A stretch of 64,000 bases of DNA from Paenibacillus qinlingensis (GTDB taxonomy: Bacteria > Bacillota > Bacilli > Paenibacillales > NBRC-103111). Made by a program: the position numbers and the translations under genes. Of this stretch, positions 45,449 through 54,027 are shown piece by piece (within the stretch, counting starts at the first letter, position 1; each line of letters begins with the position of its first letter). The notes beneath the pieces were generated by a model. The model worked only from the letters and a program-made list of their open reading frames with translations. It searched no databases and was not told where the DNA came from. The stretch is taken from the NCBI RefSeq assembly GCF_013204845.1, contig NZ_JABMKY010000017.1:1-64000 (forward strand). Reading direction: 5' to 3'.

Positions 45449-45850
45449 ATGCCATTCATAAGAGTCGGCTACTACGAGAACCAATATGATCGAAACAAGT
45501 TAGGAAAGATCAGTCGAACAATTGGGAAGGCGTTGGTGGAGTACTTCAATGTACCGGAAGACGATGTATTTCAAGTATTTCATTCTCATAAGGAAGGTGA
45601 GTTTTATTACAGTTCTAACTATCTAGGTGTCGAAAGAAGCGATGGACTGCTATTCATTCAAATAACACTAAAATCAGGGAGAACGACTTCGCAGAAGAAA
45701 GGTTTTTATCGAGCGCTAGCTGAACGTTTATCCAATGAGCTTCCGATGCGGAAAGAAGATGTGTTTGTGGTATTAGTGGATAACGAATTCGAGGATTGGT
45801 CATTCGGTAATGGAGAAGCACAGATGCTCCAGATCGGTAGTGACCTATGA
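45449..45850 (+). CDS. Tautomerase-superfamily protein
   Basis: ATG at 45449 is chosen over upstream starts because it yields MPFIRVGYYE, where Pro-1 after methionine removal is the catalytic base of tautomerases. The product is 133 residues. The pattern KEDVFVVLVDNEFEDWSFGNGEAQ is typical of the malonate-semialdehyde-decarboxylase/cis-CaaD-like group. It overlaps the next gene by 4 bases, suggesting joint catabolism of an aromatic or unsaturated acid. Confidence 0.78.
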   Translation: MPFIRVGYYENQYDRNKLGKISRTIGKALVEYFNVPEDDVFQVFHSHKEGEFYYSSNYLGVERSDGLLFIQITLKSGRTTSQKKGFYRALAERLSNELPMRKEDVFVVLVDNEFEDWSFGNGEAQMLQIGSDL

Positions 45851-46179
45851 CTCATCGGAAAATAGCGTCTACCGCAAGGGAAGCTTACGGTGAAATCGCG
45901 CCAGCATTCGTTGCATACTCGGATGATGTGCTTTTCGGAGATTTGTGGCGAAGGGAGCAACTTTCTCTTCGGGATCGAAGCTTAGTCACCATTGCGGTGC
46001 TGGCAGCGGGAGGTATGACAGAACAACTACCGTATCACTTAGGGTTGGCTATAGAGAATGGCCTAAGCATAGAAGAATTAGTAGAAGCTATTACACATAT
46101 GGCCTTCTATGCAGGATGGCCTCGAGCGGCTTCGGCTCTTGGTATCGTAAAGGGGATCAGCGAGTCGATAGAGCGGTGA
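45847..46179 (+). CDS. Carboxymuconolactone decarboxylase-like protein
   Basis: The product is 110 residues with the CMD fold pattern: LSLRDRSLVTIAVLAAGG, LPYHLGLAIENGLSIEELVEAITHMAFYAGWP. The paired cysteines of AhpD-like peroxidases are absent, so a decarboxylase or lactonase-like role is likelier. It is coupled to the tautomerase by an ATGA overlap. Confidence 0.85.
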   Translation: MTHRKIASTAREAYGEIAPAFVAYSDDVLFGDLWRREQLSLRDRSLVTIAVLAAGGMTEQLPYHLGLAIENGLSIEELVEAITHMAFYAGWPRAASALGIVKGISESIER

Positions 46180-46323
46180 TTTGGCGAATGTCGCAATCTT
46201 ACACTTCCGATGGCATCAATATGAACTAAAAAATCGTCCTTCTATATGCTATTGTCAATCTATATTGAAATGAAGCGGAAGTTCGGACTTCATACACTTT
46301 CATAGAGAGAAGGATTGACGACG

Positions 46324-47406
46324 ATGAGCAAGAAGCTGCGTATTGGGATAATCGGAACTGGGGGCATTGCCAAGTCCCATATATCCGCGTATAAAAAGCT
46401 TGATTATGTGGAGATTGTAGGTGTGGCCGATGTCATCCCCGGCAAGGCGTCAGCATTCGCACAGAAGGAAGGATTAACGGAAGCCGCTTTATTTGATAGC
46501 CATACAGGTTTATTGCAATTAGATTTGGATGGGGTTAGCATTTGTACGCCGAACGTTTCCCATCACGTAACGACTGTGGATTCTTTACGCTCAGGAAAGA
46601 ATGTGTTACTTGAGAAACCGATGTCGGTAACACTTCAAGAAGGTATCGATATGACACAGGCGGCCAAAGAGAGCGGGAAGATGCTAACACTAGGTTTCCA
46701 GCCTCGTTATGATCCGAATATGAAGCTCTTGCAAACGATTGTGCAGTCAGGACGCCTTGGCAATGTCTATTACGTAGAGACGGGAGGCGGGCGTCGCCGG
46801 GGTATGCCGGGCGGTACATTCATCAGTAAACAACTCGCCGGAGCAGGTGCGATGGCGGATATTGGTTGTTACTCATTAGACATGGCGCTTAATACGCTTG
46901 GATATCCTCGTCCGCTAACGGTGTCCGCATTTACGTCTAACCATTTCGGCACGAACTCCTTATATCATCCGGAAGCGAGTAAATTCGAAGTCGAAGATTT
47001 CGGGGTTGCGATGGTGCGTTTCGAGAATGATCTTGTGCTGCAATTCAAAATATCGTGGGCCATGCACATGGATACCCTTGGAGCAACGATGTTTCTCGGT
47101 ACGGATGCGGGTCTTAAAGTGACGCCGTCCGGTACTGGGCCTTGGTCAGGGGTATGGGATGGCTCCGTAGGTTCTATCACGCTATTCCATGATGAATTCG
47201 GTGGACATACAGCGACGCCAGTTCCACTTGTCGAGCATAAATTGAATCTGTTCGATCAGAAAGTACACGATTTTGCCGAAGCGATTCGAGATGGTCGACC
47301 AGCGCCAATACCTGGTGAGCAGATTCTTATCCAACAAGCGATTATTGATGGCGTACTGCGCTCTGCGGCGGCCCGTCGTGAGGTATCTGTGGAGTTGCCT
47401 CGCTAA
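46324..47406 (+). CDS. Gfo/Idh/MocA-family oxidoreductase
   Basis: ATG at 46324 (after GAGAGAAGG) gives 360 residues. The N-terminal Rossmann fold GIIGTGGIAKSH binds NAD(P), and EKPMSVTLQEG carries the conserved E-K-P. The C-terminal domain matches sugar or inositol dehydrogenases. Substrate cannot be told. It is a single gene with its own terminator. Confidence 0.9.
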   Translation: MSKKLRIGIIGTGGIAKSHISAYKKLDYVEIVGVADVIPGKASAFAQKEGLTEAALFDSHTGLLQLDLDGVSICTPNVSHHVTTVDSLRSGKNVLLEKPMSVTLQEGIDMTQAAKESGKMLTLGFQPRYDPNMKLLQTIVQSGRLGNVYYVETGGGRRRGMPGGTFISKQLAGAGAMADIGCYSLDMALNTLGYPRPLTVSAFTSNHFGTNSLYHPEASKFEVEDFGVAMVRFENDLVLQFKISWAMHMDTLGATMFLGTDAGLKVTPSGTGPWSGVWDGSVGSITLFHDEFGGHTATPVPLVEHKLNLFDQKVHDFAEAIRDGRPAPIPGEQILIQQAIIDGVLRSAAARREVSVELPR

Positions 47407-47435
47407 AATTGTGATATACATGAAATAAAGAAAGG

Positions 47436-47458
47436 CAGCCAATGATGGCTGTTTTTTT
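47436..47458 (+). terminator. Terminator of the oxidoreductase gene
   Basis: CAGCCA (47436-47441) pairs with TGGCTG (47446-47451), followed by seven T. Confidence 0.75.
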
Positions 47459-47472
47459 ATTTTCAAGTTTTA

Positions 47473-47503
47473 TGTCACAGATGGATATCGCCAGTTGTCT
47501 TAT
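47473..47503 (+). promoter_or_regulatory. ECF-type promoter of the sigma gene
   Basis: TGTCACA (47473-47479), 17 bases, then GTCTTAT (47497-47503). The promoter of the AhpD-like gene at 52849-52879 has the same elements and spacing, plus identical CAGTT before GTCTTAT. TGTCACA is the -35 type reported for ECF41 sigma factors, so autoregulation is likely. Confidence 0.75.
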
Positions 47504-47565
47504 CAAAGACGCACGTTTGTGTCAGAACGGCTGAAGTATCTCTTTAGGAATGAAGGAGGGTTATT

Positions 47566-48474
47566 ATGCAAAGTTTTACAATGGATCAACCCACAACGAG
47601 TATGGAGGATTTGTATACAACCTATAAGCCTCATTTGTTTTCCATTGCGTACCGGATGCTTGGTTCTAGATCGGATGCAGAAGATATGGTTCAAGACTTA
47701 TTCCTAAGCATCCATGGTCATATCAATGAGAATATTCATAATACCAAGTCATACTTAAGTAAAATGATGGTCAACCGATGTTTGAATGAATTAAAGTCAG
47801 CGCGGAAAAAAAGAATTAGCTATGTAGGAAATTGGCTGCCAGAACCAATGGTGCGGATGAACGAGGATAGTCCGTTGGAAAGCGCAGAGCGCCATGATAC
47901 GATTTCTTATGCTTTTCTTATTCTGATGGATAAGCTGACTCCATTGGAGAGAGCTGTGTTTATTCTTCGCGAAGTTTTTGCGTATGAACATAATGAAATT
48001 AGTGAAATGTTTAATAAAACGGAAGTGAATTGCCGGAAAATATTCAGTCGTGTCAAGAAGAAGGTAGATCTGTCTTCAGAAAAGCAGGGGAATCCATCCG
48101 CCCGTCTAGTTGAGGAAAAGGAACTAGTGACACGATTCATTGCGGCAATTTCGAATGGTAACATTCAATCCTTGGTGGATATGTTAACAGAAGATGTCAT
48201 CCTGATTGCAGATGGTGGAGGGAAAGTGTCGGCAGCTATCCGTCCTATATATTGGAAAGAACGTGTGCTCAAGTTGTTGCGTGCGCTCTCTGACAGTCGT
48301 TTCCCCGTTTCGAAAGCTCAGCTTGTCCAGGTCAATGAGCGCCCTGGGGTGCTGTTATCGCAAGATGATATCCCAACGGGTGTCATTTGTTTTGAATGGG
48401 ATGACCAAACCATGAGCATTCAACGTATTTACATTATTGTGAATCCAGACAAACTACAACATTTAGCTGTTTGA
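47566..48474 (+). CDS. sigJ: ECF41/SigJ-like sigma factor with SnoaL-type C-terminus
   Basis: ATG at 47566 follows GAAGGAGGG. The product is 302 residues. Sigma region 2 (LFSIAYRMLGSRSDAEDMVQDLF, about 22-45) and region 4 (LTPLERAVFILREVFAYEHNEISEMF, about 120-145) are followed by a long SnoaL-like extension. That extension has ADGGGKV, the DGGGK signature of ECF41 factors, whose own extension regulates activity instead of an anti-sigma factor. Its target is probably the AhpD-like gene at 52338, which shares its promoter. Confidence 0.9.
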   Translation: MQSFTMDQPTTSMEDLYTTYKPHLFSIAYRMLGSRSDAEDMVQDLFLSIHGHINENIHNTKSYLSKMMVNRCLNELKSARKKRISYVGNWLPEPMVRMNEDSPLESAERHDTISYAFLILMDKLTPLERAVFILREVFAYEHNEISEMFNKTEVNCRKIFSRVKKKVDLSSEKQGNPSARLVEEKELVTRFIAAISNGNIQSLVDMLTEDVILIADGGGKVSAAIRPIYWKERVLKLLRALSDSRFPVSKAQLVQVNERPGVLLSQDDIPTGVICFEWDDQTMSIQRIYIIVNPDKLQHLAV

Positions 48475-49575
48475 GGTTTTACGGCGAAGTCGAATACTGC
48501 CAATTGCCCATAAAATTAAGGGAATAACAAGGTAGACGGCAGGATAAAAGAAGCTAATCAGAAACATGTTCTTAAGTGTAAACGAAAGCCGAAGATGGTG
48601 TGTGCTATAGATGACGTATATCAACAAGATGAAAGCCATGACGTACGAAATAAGCTTCCAGTTCTTAATTCCTGTCCACTCCGATAAACCATAGCTTAGG
48701 ATAAATAAGCATACGGCTAATTTAATGAAAGCACCAAGCAGCCAAAGTGGGATAAAAAAAGCATCGATATTTTGAACAAAATTAAGAATGGATATGAATT
48801 TAGTTAGTGAATAGACAGGAGCAATTAATTTAGCAGCCACGTTGGGTCCAGTCACAAAGAGCAGAACCAGCGTGGTCAGAACACCCCATACCATCGCTAC
48901 CGCTGTGCCCCATAGGATTGCTCTTGTAGCGGTGCGCTTATTCTCGGCGAAAAAGAACAGCATGAGAATGATCGAAGGATCCATCATATAACTGTAAGAA
49001 CGAAACGTGCCCTCCAGAATAGGAGCCCAACCTGAATCTGCATAAATGGGCAGAATCCGATTTACCTCCATATCCTGAGGATTCAAGAATAGCTGCACGA
49101 ATAACATGCCTACGAAGAAGGGCCCAATCATTTCGGCACAGCGGCTGATTGTCGTAATCCCACCTTTATAAATCGCAAAGGCAAGTAGAAATAACATACA
49201 CATGACGATGGTGATCATCGGTGTGTTATGGACGAGTACTAAATTAACAAATTCGGCCATACCTCTCAAGATTGTAGACATTTGCATAAACCATAGTAGG
49301 AAATACACGGTGATGATAATTTTCCCAAGCAAAGTACCAAATAGGTCTTTCATGAAATTGACCAACGTTTTATCCTTGTTCTGCATGCAAACGCGGAGCA
49401 TCATCCACGTGGTCGCCATCATGATGATGCCGCCGAGTAGAATAGAAATCCAACAGTCCTGACGTGACTGCTCCGCGGCTAATTGGATGGGGAGGTAGGA
49501 AACCACGATGATGGAAGAAATACTAACTAACCAAAACATTTGATAGCCGCTTACTTTCATACCCCTCGTTGTCAC
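48463..49575 (-). CDS. Spore germination permease (GerAB family)
   Basis: The product is 370 residues with about ten membrane segments of the GerAB/APC-type transporter family, including QLFLNPQDMEVNRILPI. It is the B subunit of a germinant receptor in the inner spore membrane and likely binds the germinant. It is the last gene of the operon (A-C-B order) and overlaps the sigma gene's 3' end by 12 bases on the other strand. Confidence 0.9.
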   Translation of the reverse strand: MTTRGMKVSGYQMFWLVSISSIIVVSYLPIQLAAEQSRQDCWISILLGGIIMMATTWMMLRVCMQNKDKTLVNFMKDLFGTLLGKIIITVYFLLWFMQMSTILRGMAEFVNLVLVHNTPMITIVMCMLFLLAFAIYKGGITTISRCAEMIGPFFVGMLFVQLFLNPQDMEVNRILPIYADSGWAPILEGTFRSYSYMMDPSIILMLFFFAENKRTATRAILWGTAVAMVWGVLTTLVLLFVTGPNVAAKLIAPVYSLTKFISILNFVQNIDAFFIPLWLLGAFIKLAVCLFILSYGLSEWTGIKNWKLISYVMAFILLIYVIYSTHHLRLSFTLKNMFLISFFYPAVYLVIPLILWAIGSIRLRRKTSNS

Positions 49576-49587
49576 CCCTTACCTTTC

Positions 49588-50745
49588 TTATTCTAATTGA
49601 GCACCAATCACTCCGACGGATCTGAGTTGTATATTCGCTTGGACATGGACTTCGACTTTCTTGAAATTTTCATCCCAATCGTTCCTTTGCGCCTTCCACC
49701 AGTAAGGATATTTGCGATGAAGATAGGCACCGATACCAAAAACATCAGGTCCCCATTGCTGAACTTTCCCTAATGCAAGTTGTAATCTTGACTGGATTTG
49801 TTCATTGAGGTACTTCTTGACCTCTGACATGTTAGCTACTTCGGACATATCTAGGGAGGTTGTGTTTTCAAGAAGATAGGCTTGTGCCTTGACCGTTATG
49901 ACAACCTGACGCGGATCATGACTACGGACAGATTGAATATGACGCCCAAGATGAGTTAGTCGAAACGATAGGACGCCATTGCCGTCCTTCCATGGAATAG
50001 TCACACCTATTGAGCTACCTTTCCCAGACAACCAAGCGACATCTTCGCCTTCGGAATTGTCCAGTGCGCCATCGACTTTCAGTTTTTTGTTTATAACAGC
50101 GTATCCGGATAATAAAGCTATCGGACCCGCCTTTTGGGTGTTCACCTTCACATTCTTGATTTGGAGAATCGGTACAAGAGAGCAGGTTTCCTGTGTTACG
50201 CTATCAATAATAAATTGCCTAGTAGAGAAACTCTTCAATCCGTTAATGTGCAATTCTTTGCCGGCAGCGATACTCGAGATATTTTCCATAGGATGCTTAA
50301 TCATCAGGAACTCCTTGGCATTGTTTCCTTTGATCATGATGGTGACATCTCGTTGATTGTTCGCAGGATCTCTCCCCAGTTTATCGAATAATTGGCTAAC
50401 GTCATTCTTGTTAAAAAATTCCTCGCTGATCGCAATTAGTATGCGATGGCTCGTCATCAATCGACGGGACATCTCCCTCTGTACTTTTTGAGTGGCTTCA
50501 AAAACATCTTTTCCTATGGCCGAGATGACGATAAAGCTATCGGAATCACTGGATCCGCTTTTATATGTATTCATCTTAGAGGGGATTGCGATCTGATAGC
50601 TAACTTCCATATTCCCGTTCTCCGCATGATCAATCGCGGTCCCCATAACGAAAGCTAGTTGGTTCGGTTCTACAAAATCTGTGCAGCTGGTCAAAAGCAT
50701 AAGGAGAAATAATAACATGCATGTTTGGAAGACAACACGGATCAT
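49588..50745 (-). CDS. Spore germination lipoprotein (GerAC family)
   Basis: The product is 385 residues. The lipoprotein signal MIRVVFQTCMLLFLLMLLTSC has lipobox LTSC. The body matches Ger(x)C proteins (QLAFVMGTAIDHAENG, KVQREMSRRLMTSHRILIA). It is the outer-face subunit of the germinant receptor, lipidated before assembly. Its start overlaps the GerAA stop by 4 bases. Confidence 0.92.
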   Translation of the reverse strand: MIRVVFQTCMLLFLLMLLTSCTDFVEPNQLAFVMGTAIDHAENGNMEVSYQIAIPSKMNTYKSGSSDSDSFIVISAIGKDVFEATQKVQREMSRRLMTSHRILIAISEEFFNKNDVSQLFDKLGRDPANNQRDVTIMIKGNNAKEFLMIKHPMENISSIAAGKELHINGLKSFSTRQFIIDSVTQETCSLVPILQIKNVKVNTQKAGPIALLSGYAVINKKLKVDGALDNSEGEDVAWLSGKGSSIGVTIPWKDGNGVLSFRLTHLGRHIQSVRSHDPRQVVITVKAQAYLLENTTSLDMSEVANMSEVKKYLNEQIQSRLQLALGKVQQWGPDVFGIGAYLHRKYPYWWKAQRNDWDENFKKVEVHVQANIQLRSVGVIGAQLE

Positions 50746-52190
50746 GTTGAACGTCCTTTCTTGTTGCGACCGTTCTTGATCCAGAAGGGATATCGAATAA
50801 GCAGATCTCTAATCCGTTTTCCATCGAATGGGGCTACTGGGCTTAAGTACGGTGTTCCAAAGGATTCCAGGGATACTAAATGGATCAACAAGAAAATAAT
50901 GCCGAAAGCAAAGCCAACAAACCCTAAGAACCCAGAGATGAACAGCATTAGATACCGGATTAATCGAAAAGGGAGCGTGGCGCTGTATCTGGGTATTGTA
51001 TATGCTGCTACGCCTGTTAACGAAATGACGATGATGATCGGCGTGGAGATGATACCGGCTTCGACAGCGGCTTGCCCGATGACCAAGGCACCGATAATGC
51101 TGACGACAGGCCCGAGTTGATTAGGGAGATGAACACCAGCCTCTTGTAATCCATCAAAAATAAACATCATAAGGAATACCTCAATAACGGTGGGGAATGG
51201 CGTGTTTTCCCTTGCTGTTGCTATACCAATCATAAGGTAACTCGGAACCATTTCGGGATGGAAGGTGGACAGTGCGACGTAGATAGCAGGTAATGCGAAT
51301 GAAATGAACGTCATAATGTATCGGATCAGCCGAGTTATGATGACAAATATAAACCGCTCGAAATAGTCGTCTGCGGATTGAAGACCTGACCAGAGGGTAA
51401 CAGGCAGAATAAGAGCAAAGGGGGTTCCGTTCGTGAGCAGAGCGACCTTTCCCTCTATTAAACTTGCAGCTACGATATCAGGCCTCTCGGTATTCTGGAT
51501 TTGCGAGAAGATGGAGAAGGAACTATTCTCCAGCCATTCTTCGATATATGCGGAATCAATGATGCCGTCCATTTCGATTTTACCGAGCTTTTCTCTTACT
51601 TCTGTTAAAACTTTTTCATCTGCAAGCCCCTTCATATAAGTAAGAATGACATCCGTTTGTGTGTATTTGCCAATTGTAAAAGATTCCATTTTCAGAAGCG
51701 GGTGAATGATCCTGCGTCTAATTAACGTCGTATTCGTGCGGATATGTTCCACGAAGCCTTCCTTGGAGCCACGCAATGTCGCTTCTTTCATTGGCTCTTG
51801 AATACCTCTTGTCTCATATCCTTGGACTTGAGCAATGAGCGCAGAAGCATCCCCGTCGATCAATATAGCTAAGCTGCCGTGCAGGATATGGTTAACCAAA
51901 TGCTCCATGGATTTGTCGGTCTTGATATCAGTTAGTGGCAACCATTCACGTCTGAACATCTCAGTAAGAGATTGGATACGATCAATACCTTGCGGCAAGC
52001 CGCTGAAGATTAATGGTTTCAGAATGTTATCTTCTACGCTTTGTAGGCGAGTCATCCCGTCCAAATACACGAGTAGAAGTTGGCTTTCATCCGTTAACGT
52101 AAAGGAGCGTATGACAATATCGGAGCAATCCTTGAACTGTTCGCTGAGGTAGTCTTCATTCACTTCTATACTCGTGCTAATTGCATCCAT
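50742..52190 (-). CDS. Spore germination protein (GerAA family)
   Basis: The product is 482 residues. It has a soluble N-terminal domain and a C-terminal half with 5-6 membrane segments, including MIGIATARENTPFPTVIEVFLM and the conserved PFD(G/A) near the end (VAPFDGKRIRD). It is the A subunit of the nutrient germinant receptor. It is the first gene of the operon and is preceded by a sigma-G-like promoter. Confidence 0.92.
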   Translation of the reverse strand: MDAISTSIEVNEDYLSEQFKDCSDIVIRSFTLTDESQLLLVYLDGMTRLQSVEDNILKPLIFSGLPQGIDRIQSLTEMFRREWLPLTDIKTDKSMEHLVNHILHGSLAILIDGDASALIAQVQGYETRGIQEPMKEATLRGSKEGFVEHIRTNTTLIRRRIIHPLLKMESFTIGKYTQTDVILTYMKGLADEKVLTEVREKLGKIEMDGIIDSAYIEEWLENSSFSIFSQIQNTERPDIVAASLIEGKVALLTNGTPFALILPVTLWSGLQSADDYFERFIFVIITRLIRYIMTFISFALPAIYVALSTFHPEMVPSYLMIGIATARENTPFPTVIEVFLMMFIFDGLQEAGVHLPNQLGPVVSIIGALVIGQAAVEAGIISTPIIIVISLTGVAAYTIPRYSATLPFRLIRYLMLFISGFLGFVGFAFGIIFLLIHLVSLESFGTPYLSPVAPFDGKRIRDLLIRYPFWIKNGRNKKGRST

Positions 52191-52222
52191 GGACGATCCC
52201 TCCAGGCCTACGATCTCAAAGA

Positions 52223-52252
52223 TAGTATGAACAGAGCGGAAAGTGCTTATGC
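52223..52252 (-). promoter_or_regulatory. Sigma-G-type promoter of the ger operon
   Basis: On the minus strand GCATA (52248-52252), 18 bases, then CATACTA (52223-52229). This fits the forespore sigma-G consensus (GMATR-N18-CATnMTA). gerA-type operons are known to be transcribed by sigma G. Confidence 0.75.
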
Positions 52253-52295
52253 AGAAATTGGAATGAATGAGAATGGAGTCAGGAGGAAATAGAAA

Positions 52296-52317
52296 AAGAA
52301 CCCTTCGCAGGGTTCTT
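52296..52317 (-). terminator. Terminator of the AhpD-like gene
   Basis: AAGAACCCT (52296-52304) pairs with AGGGTTCTT (52309-52317) around TCGC, with a T-rich tail on the minus strand. Confidence 0.7.
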
Positions 52318-52337
52318 AGTGGGTGCTTGGAATGAGA

Positions 52338-52817
52338 TTAACTCAATCCAGCTTTTGTTAGTCCAAATGCTACATCTGCAGAGCCTGGTACGTTCTTAAA
52401 AGCAACATTAATTCGATTCCATGCATTAATAGCCATTACGGAGAAAGTCAGATCTGAGATTTCTTTTTCAGAAAATTGGCCACGAACGCGATCATACAAT
52501 TCGTCAGGCACACCATGTTCAGGTAGCTTAGTCAGGATCTCTGTCCAAGCCAACGCAGCACGTTCGCGTGGTGCAAATAGCGTGGATTCACGCCAGATTG
52601 CAATGTGGTAGAGACGAAGCTCGCCTTCCCCATGGATCTTCGCTTGCTTAACGTGCATGTCTAGACAGAATCCGCAACCATTCATCTGTGAAGCTCGAAT
52701 GTGAACAAGATCAAGAATCTTTTCTTCGATGGCACTATCCTGCTCCGCGGTGCTGAATTCCAGCATTTTTTTGAAAAGCTCAGGAGATTGCTGCATATAA
52801 TTTAAACGTTGTGTCAT
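52338..52817 (-). CDS. AhpD-like carboxymuconolactone decarboxylase-family protein
   Basis: The product is 159 residues. QMNGCGFCLDMHVKQAKIHGE contains the C-x-x-C and histidine of AhpD-like alkylhydroperoxidases. WRESTLFAPRERAALAWTE is typical. It probably acts in oxidative defence or redox chemistry. Proteins of this class are the usual partners of ECF41 sigma factors, and its promoter matches that of sigJ. Confidence 0.9.
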   Translation of the reverse strand: MTQRLNYMQQSPELFKKMLEFSTAEQDSAIEEKILDLVHIRASQMNGCGFCLDMHVKQAKIHGEGELRLYHIAIWRESTLFAPRERAALAWTEILTKLPEHGVPDELYDRVRGQFSEKEISDLTFSVMAINAWNRINVAFKNVPGSADVAFGLTKAGLS

Positions 52818-52848
52818 AAGTGATTACCTCCAATTTTTTTTGACACTT

Positions 52849-52879
52849 ATAAGACAACTGAGGGCATTCATGTGTGACA
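52849..52879 (-). promoter_or_regulatory. ECF-type promoter of the AhpD-like gene
   Basis: On the minus strand TGTCACA (52873-52879), 17 bases, then GTCTTAT (52849-52855), as at the sigma gene. The spacer end CAGTT is also shared. Confidence 0.75.
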
Positions 52880-52975
52880 TCAAACTGATTATTATTTATT
52901 GTTTACCGTGGGAAACAGTTACCAATAGGCAGAAAGTTCATAGTGAAGTATCATTTAACTCAGGGTGATAATAAT

Positions 52976-53821
52976 ATGTTCATTTCTCCTATGATGCTGT
53001 ACAATGCCAAGAATAACCAACCGTTTTACAGCAAGAATCATATTGCGGAATTAAAATTAGATGGTTTACGATGTATTCTTTCCAATATGGATAAACTGTA
53101 TGTGTATACGAGAAACAATGACTTAATTACGCATAAATTTCCTGAGTTACTAAGATGCCCTGTACCGGAAGACACCATACTTGATGGTGAATTAGTCGTG
53201 CTGGATGATCAAGGGAAACCTGATTTCGAAGCCATGTCCGCAAGGTTTTTATCACCAAAAAATAAGAAACCTGTGGTTTTTTGTGCTTTTGACATTTTGC
53301 GATACAAAGGAATTGACGTCACGGGTTTAAGTTTGCTGAAGCGTAAAGAACTATTGAACCAGGCTTTTAAAGAAAATGAAAATTATAAAAAAATTGAAAT
53401 GTTTGAAGGAAATGCAATTGATTATTATGAACAAGTTCGTGGCCGCGGGCTTGAGGGCATTATTATAAAGTCAAAAAAAGAAAATTCCATATACGAAATA
53501 AACAAACGCTCCATCCGCTGGCAAAAAGTAATTAATTGGACGTATGCCGATGTTTACATTTCTGGTTATAGAAAAAACAATTTTGCCTTACTTGCTTCCA
53601 TAGATGGAGCAGATGGATCTAAGTTGCCAGTAGGCATCATTGAATCAGGCGTGTCCGCTCTTCATATGAAGGCCATAGAAGGTGTGAAGAGGCGATTAGT
53701 TTTCAAGGAAGATAAGAACTTTGCTTATATGGAACCGCGGATCATGGCCAGGATTAAGACGAGGAGTTGGACCCAAAGCGGAAGACTTCGTTCACCGGAA
53801 TTTATTGAATTTGTTATTTAA
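52976..53821 (+). CDS. ATP-dependent DNA ligase-like protein
   Basis: ATG at 52976 with GGGTGATAA upstream gives 281 residues (a GTG at 52943 is possible). The nucleotidyl-transfer motif is AELKLDGLRC with K27 as the predicted AMP-linked lysine. Further ligase motifs are LDGELVVLD, FCAFDILRYKG, EGIIIKSKKE and WQKVI. An OB-fold-like C-terminus follows. This is the small LigD/ligase-D-like type, possibly used in spore DNA repair. It is a single gene. Confidence 0.85.
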   Translation: MFISPMMLYNAKNNQPFYSKNHIAELKLDGLRCILSNMDKLYVYTRNNDLITHKFPELLRCPVPEDTILDGELVVLDDQGKPDFEAMSARFLSPKNKKPVVFCAFDILRYKGIDVTGLSLLKRKELLNQAFKENENYKKIEMFEGNAIDYYEQVRGRGLEGIIIKSKKENSIYEINKRSIRWQKVINWTYADVYISGYRKNNFALLASIDGADGSKLPVGIIESGVSALHMKAIEGVKRRLVFKEDKNFAYMEPRIMARIKTRSWTQSGRLRSPEFIEFVI

Positions 53822-53832
53822 TTATATGGAAG

Positions 53833-53868
53833 GCTGAAGTCACCAGGGAAGGTGGTTTCAGTCTTTTT
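53833..53868 (+). terminator. Terminator of the ligase gene
   Basis: GCTGAAGTCACC pairs with GGTGGTTTCAGT (with G-U pairs) over a 6-nt loop, followed by CTTTTT. Confidence 0.65.
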
Positions 53869-54027
53869 ACGTATTGTCCGTATCCCTTCATTTTCATAAT
53901 TTACACGGTTCTAGCACACAATAGTCGTACATTTATAGGAAACGACTAATATTACAGTGTACATTAGAGCAAAGAGCAATTACATTTAGAGGATATAGAC
54001 AGAAGAAATAAAGGAGAACATACATGC

